DNA from: Zygaena filipendulae
Lineage: Eukaryota > Arthropoda > Insecta > Lepidoptera > Zygaenidae
Assembly (NCBI GenBank): GCA_907165275.2
Contig: OU015659.1
Span: 4,320,501 to 4,384,500 of the forward strand
Direction of reading: 5' to 3'
DNA length: 64,000 nt
The notes below the pieces were generated by a model. That model did not search any database and was not told where the DNA came from. It saw nothing but the letters and a program-made list of their open reading frames with translations. Position numbers and translations under genes: made by a program. Below, piece after piece: positions 59,044-64,000 of the stretch (positions within the stretch are counted from its first letter, which is position 1; every line of letters starts with the position of its first letter).

Positions 59044-59388
59044 CAGTGGCGTAGCGTGGGAGGGGGGGGGGGATGCGGACCGCACCGGGTGGCACTTTAG
59101 CGGGGGCGGCATTTCATAGTTGGCGATTAAAGAAAAAAATTAAAAACTTTAAAAAATCATTTAAAGATTTTAAAGAGTTGATTTCCTTCAGTTTTGTTGT
59201 TGTTACCATACATCCAGGTTTTTATTAGTTTTTTTACGTATACCTACATATCACTTTTTTTATAGGTTAGTACCTTTTATTCAATGAGTAGGTATTTTTA
59301 TCATGCCAAATTTTTTTTATAATCAATTGCAAAAATAAAAGGGCGGCGGGATCTGCACCAGGCGCTAGTGCCCTACGCTACGCCACTG
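59044..59388. mobile_element. hAT MITE with 8-bp target duplication
   Basis: CAGTGGCGTAGCG on the left is inverted as CGCTACGCCACTG on the right. The flanks CGATGAGT and TGATGAGT agree at seven of eight positions. A run of ten or more G residues lies inside at 59061. It is 345 bp and non-coding. Confidence 0.85.
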
Positions 59389-60645
59389 TGATGAGTTAAG
59401 ATGCCACTTGCAGGCTGCATCATACTTAGGCAAAAAGCGGCCGTCTCCTCTTGAATGGCCGACCGTGGCCCAGTTTCGAGTAGTGCCAATGTTTTTCTCT
59501 ATTGACTTCCCGCAAGCTCGGATGGTCTCCCCGTACGTTACAAATCTGTTATTCATGCAATCATGCATTATTAGTTGGTAGTCGTAAGTCGATACACAAA
59601 TATCTGGGTGGTCATTTTTAATACGAAATAGACTACTTGACTTAATTTTTTTTAGTCCTGGACGCGTATTTTTTCTTTTTTTACATAATCAAAAAATTAC
59701 GGCGATACATTGAGTTGAAATTTCGCGTGACGTCATTACCCGGTGCAGTTTATACGGGGCTTATACCGAATAATGACGACACGAGTCCCTCACCCTAAAC
59801 TTTAATGCGCTATATCTATGTATATTTTCATTAGTTTGAAATAGTAAAAAATACGTGTCTATTATTTTTTTATTTTCTGATGGACTAATTCAGACTAATT
59901 AGAATTCTGATTTTCATAAGTCGTCAACAACCAAGTTCGTACCTTAGCTACGTTCGGATACGTGAATTGTTGTTACTCAATCACACAAAAACGGTGTATG
60001 GTGTGTAGTATTGATATTAATATCTCACATATACCTGATATATAAATCTCGTCTCATTATTGTCATTACTCATTGTAACTCTGTACCACATCTGACTGCA
60101 GTTATTATAAATGGTACTGTTTGAAGGATAAGACCTGTAATTGGCCTTGCACTTGTGTATTGTATTGTATTGTAATCAGTGTTACGCTGTTGGTTTTATG
60201 AATAAAAAAAAAAAACGGCTGATGGATTTCAATGTTTGGTAGCAAGCATTGATATATTATCAATGGTACCAAGTTACAGGCTAGAATTTCATCGGGAGCT
60301 CCAAAATTATCGCTTGTAAACCTCATGGAACAGCTAGTAATTTAATGTATATTTAAAGTAATGTGAAAACGTAAAAAAAATATTGGCTATAAGAATATCA
60401 AATTATAAAAATGTTACGGGACGAAATCAAACTTCTAATAATTTAATTTTTAGAAGCATTAAAGCTCCTGAGACGTTTTTAATCTCTGTGCGCCTGACGA
60501 TGCAAAATTATATTATCGTGTATTCATGAAGTTTGAGAAAGTTTCAAAAGTATAATGGCGGAATTATTTCTTGAAATTCAAAATCTCTTGAGTGCAAATT
60601 GATAGCCTAAAACTTAAGATATGTAGGTATTTTATATTATTAAAA

Positions 60646-60830
60646 CTAGCGGTCTCCGGCAGTTCTACCCGCACTAATTGCGGAGTTCCCGTGGAAAATC
60701 CAAGGTAAACTATAAGTAGAAATCTTCCTTTTGACTTACTCTATCTATTGGTGAAAACCGCATGAAAATCCGTACAGTAGTTTTTGAGTTTATCGCGAAC
60801 AAACAGACAGACCGACACATATTTAAGATT
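60646..60830 (-). mobile_element. Helitron-like fragment
   Basis: CTAG at 60646 is followed by CGGTCTCCGGCAGTTCTACC, GGAGTTCCCGTGG, ACTCTATCTATTGGTG and GAGTTTATCGCGAACAAACA. It is the same subfamily as 51325-51513, reversed. Confidence 0.6.
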
Positions 60831-61383
60831 TTTTGTACCTACCTCGGTATAATAGTAGATTTTACAACAAGTGCACAAAACGAAACATTTTGAGTTTTAG
60901 CATTTGATAGTTATGTCGAGGATAAAATGGTTTTGTGGACGAGTTATAAACTCTGCTTTTCACTTCGATTGCGAGGAAATAAAACAGTAGTATAACATAA
61001 CATTTCTTTAATTAAAATTCAATGTAAAATTAGTACAGTTTTGAATACTGAAGGAAATTGTTTAAATGTCTTAAAAACACATAAGGCAAATAAATTAAAG
61101 TAAATATTATAAAATAACAAATTTTATCTATGAACTCCTTATTGTGTTTAGTTGTATGGCTTTAGTTGTATGGTTCTTTGCCTTAATAGAGATACATTTA
61201 TGAGTAGATACGTTAATGAACTCGTGCACAAAATTCGATTTTGTGCAGCCTATATCCTGCACAAATAAGCACTTTTAGAGCATGAGAAGTGAAAATATTA
61301 TTTATTTATCATAATCGATACCTATATAAAAAACTGGACTTTTTTTTAGCAAACATATCTCCCGTGGTTATAAATATAAGATA

Positions 61384-61893
61384 CTAGCTGTCCCGCGCGA
61401 TTTCATCTGCGGGAATTCCGGGAAAAAAGTACTCTAAGTATGTCCATCGTTGTACCTACCCCTGACAGTAGTTTACGGTGATTAGCTATTCCCCGCATTC
61501 ATTCCGGAGTTTCCGCGGGAATTCCGGGATAAAAACTATCCTATCTTTTAAGTTGGACCATATTAAAAATGGTTACAAAATTTTATCAAAATCCATTCAG
61601 TAGTTTCGGAGTCCATCGCGGACAAACAACGTGACACGTGATTTATATATATTAAGACTAGCTGTCCCGCGCGATTTCATCCGCGGTAATTTCGGAGTTC
61701 CCGCGGAGGTTGCGGGAAAAAAGTACTCTATGTCCTTCAGTTCCCGAGGGAATTCCGGGATAAAAACTATCCTATCTTTTAAGTTGGACCATATTATAAA
61801 CGGTTGCAAAATTTTATCAAAATCCGTTCAGTAGTTTCGGAGTCCATCGCGGACAGACAACGTGACACGTGATTTATATATATTAGAAATATA
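61384..61893 (-). mobile_element. Tandem pair of Helitron-like units
   Basis: Two consecutive units start CTAG at 61384 and 61658 (both CTAGCTGTCCCGCGCGATTTC). They share TCCTATCTTTTAAGTTGGACC and AGTCCATCGCGGACA(A/G)AC, then ACGTGACACGTGATTTATAT. The units are 90% or more alike by eye and arranged head to tail. The TATATATTA border is reused. Confidence 0.8.
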
Positions 61894-62567
61894 GATAATA
61901 GGTATTTAGGTATAAAAACGAAATAGGAGTCGTCTTCGCATATTTATTTCAATCTAGAAAATAACAGAATACATTAATATTATTATTTATTGGTCATTAT
62001 TATTTACACAATTAGTCTAAAGTTATACTTTTTACAAGTACACTATTGGTTAATGGTTAGTTACTGTGTATAGGTATATAGTTAGGTTGCCAGATTCAAT
62101 TCAGTAACAGGATGGAAGAATGAACATAGGCGCAATAAGTTATCTGACGGGAGTCGGGTGGATGTGTTATTGCGAATACACGCGTGTTATTATAACCTAC
62201 CTACCCGACATCGTTCAGGCAACATCACGTCATCATCATAATGATTAATATTGCGGATTGCCCGTGTAATTTTTTTGTGAAAAACTTTATAGGTACTGGC
62301 AAAATAATTGTACCACAAGATACAAAAATAAATGAGACCACTGGGGATGACAACCTACATAACTTTCATTTAACGGAATCGTTTTTACATTTTCAAAATA
62401 GCGGCTGAACAAATAGTAGTTTCCGGGGTATGAAAATCAAAATTCTATTTAGTCTGTCAGTTAGATAATAAAAAAATAATAGTCACGTATTTTTGATTTT
62501 TCAAATTATTGAAAAATACTAAGATAAAAGCATTAAAGTTTGAGAGTGGCGACGTCATAACTAAGTA

Positions 62568-63572
62568 GAGTCGTTCGGGTCAAGTGCGCGCACTTTACTG
62601 TTTTCAGCCTCACTGTGCAGAACTAAAGCAGAATTTGGGAAATAAAGTTATTGTTTCCAAAAGAATATTTATTAGGCTATAAATTGAAATAAAACATAAA
62701 ACATCACGTTCCATAATTAACAAAAAAAAAACAACATTTTGATAATAAGTCGGAATGCGGACACTTGACCCATATTGCGGGTAAGTGTGCGTACACCTGT
62801 GGGGCAAGTAGACGCAATAGGGTAAGTGAGCGCATTCAATAACTAATCGACTTATAACATAGAAAAACTGAAATAAACTTAGATTATCGAACAAAAAATA
62901 TAAAGGCATTTTAACGAAGTATTTTTTTTTATTTAGTTTTCTTTTAAAATCAGTCAAAAGTATCTTAAAATCTAAAATTTAGTCTTGGTGATTTGTTGTT
63001 CAGTAACTGGGGTAAGTTCAAGTATTTTTTTCTCATATTTTTGAGGCATGACGATAATCACTAAAACAAAATAAGAATAAATAAGCAGGTATTCTTCAAA
63101 AAACATTTTAACCAAAAAGTACATAAATATTTATACTAGTATATTTATACATATACTTATACTTGTGTGCACATGCGCACACTTACCCGCGCACACTTTA
63201 CCTAGAAAGCCATATATCAAACAAATGGCTGCTGATTCCTAATCATTCAACTAAACCTCTAATCATGGTTTAAAATCGAAAAAAGAATATGCATTTGATA
63301 TACGAAAGAGTAACTTACCGTCATCACATAACAGTTTTAGAAGTATCAGTGTTTTCCAAAACGCTAAAAAGTTGAAAGTAAATCAACGAAAATAGTTTTT
63401 TTGGAAATTACTAACAGACAGCATGTAGTGCGGCGCTCGGGCATGTCGCAACTAATTCACCATATCGGCCCCATTGATTGACCAAAACCAACCCCTCGCC
63501 TCCCGCACCCCATTCCGGAGATACAGGCAGTGCGCTCGCTTACCCACTGCGCTCAGTTACCCCGTACGACTC
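62568..63572. mobile_element. TA-flanked 1.0-kb non-autonomous transposon
   Basis: Short inverted ends GAGTCGTTCGGGTCA and TTACCCCGTACGACTC are bordered by TA on both sides (62566-62567 and 63573-63574). Variants of AAGTGNGCGCAC are scattered near both ends: 62582, 62755, 62780 and 62822 on the left; 63165-63200 and 63530-63560 on the right. No transposase was recognised. The layout parallels the pogo-like element at 30671-33151. Confidence 0.65.
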
Positions 63573-64000
63573 TATAAAGTGTACCTAGGTGTGACGTCAC
63601 GCGACATGTATCTCCGTAATTTTTTCATTACGTAAAAAATGAAAAACTACGTGTGAAATATTTTTTATGAATTAAAAAGACGGACTAAAAACTAAATTTT
63701 GGTTGACAAGCCCATTGAAAACCTAAAAGAAGGGCCCACCGCCGTCACTTTTTGATTGTAGAAAAATCCTATTTTGCTTTAGAAAGTAAGTATGAGGTTC
63801 GAAAGTAGGCGAGGGGCTAGAGTCCTCCGGCTAGCTCTTGAAAGGTTAATTTTAGTAATTAAAAGCTGTTTTATTCGTAAGATGATAAATTAGTTTTTTG
63901 AAGTCTTCTATAAGATGTAGATCAGGAGTCCGTCAAAAATATTTAAAAAACATCAATTTTGAAATATAAAAACAGATTTAAAAAAATAAAAAATATTAGA

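Noticed and set aside
59365..59568. 67-aa minus-strand frame with Cys/His residues
   Set aside because: It looked faintly protein-like, but no motif, splice partner or family could be recognised, and its start overlaps a hAT MITE.
62610..62957. 115-aa minus-strand frame rich in Phe, Tyr and Leu
   Set aside because: It sits within the TA-flanked transposon in AT-rich DNA. The hydrophobic content follows from composition, and there is no transposase motif.

Overview
The window looks like a piece of an insect nuclear chromosome, most probably from a moth or butterfly (Lepidoptera). The genes are intron-rich with GT-AG splice sites. The intergenic DNA is AT-rich, while several exons are strongly GC-rich. 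Introns and spacers are crowded with short transposons, above all Helitron-like copies that start TCTATACTAATATTATAAA and end in a GC-rich hairpin plus CTAG. The species cannot be read from the sequence.

Six host genes can be assembled exon by exon with consistent splice phases. From left to right they are: CBY1/Chibby (+, 2235-3466); TOP3A, DNA topoisomerase 3-alpha (-, 14975-4217, 15 exons, 1102 aa); MRM2/FTSJ2, a mitochondrial rRNA 2'-O-methyltransferase (+, 18567-19599, 249 aa); a four-transmembrane protein of unknown function (-, 24030-21696, 269 aa); RAB40, a Rab GTPase with a SOCS box (-, 34320-27474, 289 aa); and SHMT, serine hydroxymethyltransferase (-, 52836-41934, 8 exons, 514 aa). 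CBY1 and TOP3A are convergent and may share a palindromic polyadenylation signal. TOP3A and MRM2 are divergent, 3.6 kb apart. TOP3A and SHMT each have a basic N-terminal leader followed by a second in-frame Met, so both may make an organellar and a non-organellar form. The genes do not form one pathway.

The most striking object is a P-element-like DNA transposon (46582-50555) inside an SHMT intron. It has 27-bp perfect terminal inverted repeats, a 45-bp perfect subterminal inverted repeat, and a two-exon, 913-aa transposase gene with no internal stop and a complete C2CH THAP zinc finger. A related left-end fragment lies two SHMT introns downstream at 43860. RAB40 intron 2 holds two more large insertions: a 5'-truncated LINE, and a 2.48-kb pogo-like element with perfect 26-bp TIRs, a TA duplication, a decayed transposase and arrays of a TGGACGC motif at both ends. 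A 1.0-kb TA-flanked element of the same layout but another motif lies at 62568-63572.

The remaining spacers (1-2234, 14976-18566, 19600-21695, 24031-27473, 34321-41933, 52837-64000) contain no host gene I can support. They hold decayed Ty3/Gypsy and mariner coding remnants, hAT-type MITEs with 8-bp duplications, palindromic MITEs, SINE-like tRNA-derived repeats, Helitron tandem arrays, and a pure 45-unit GGC repeat upstream of SHMT.
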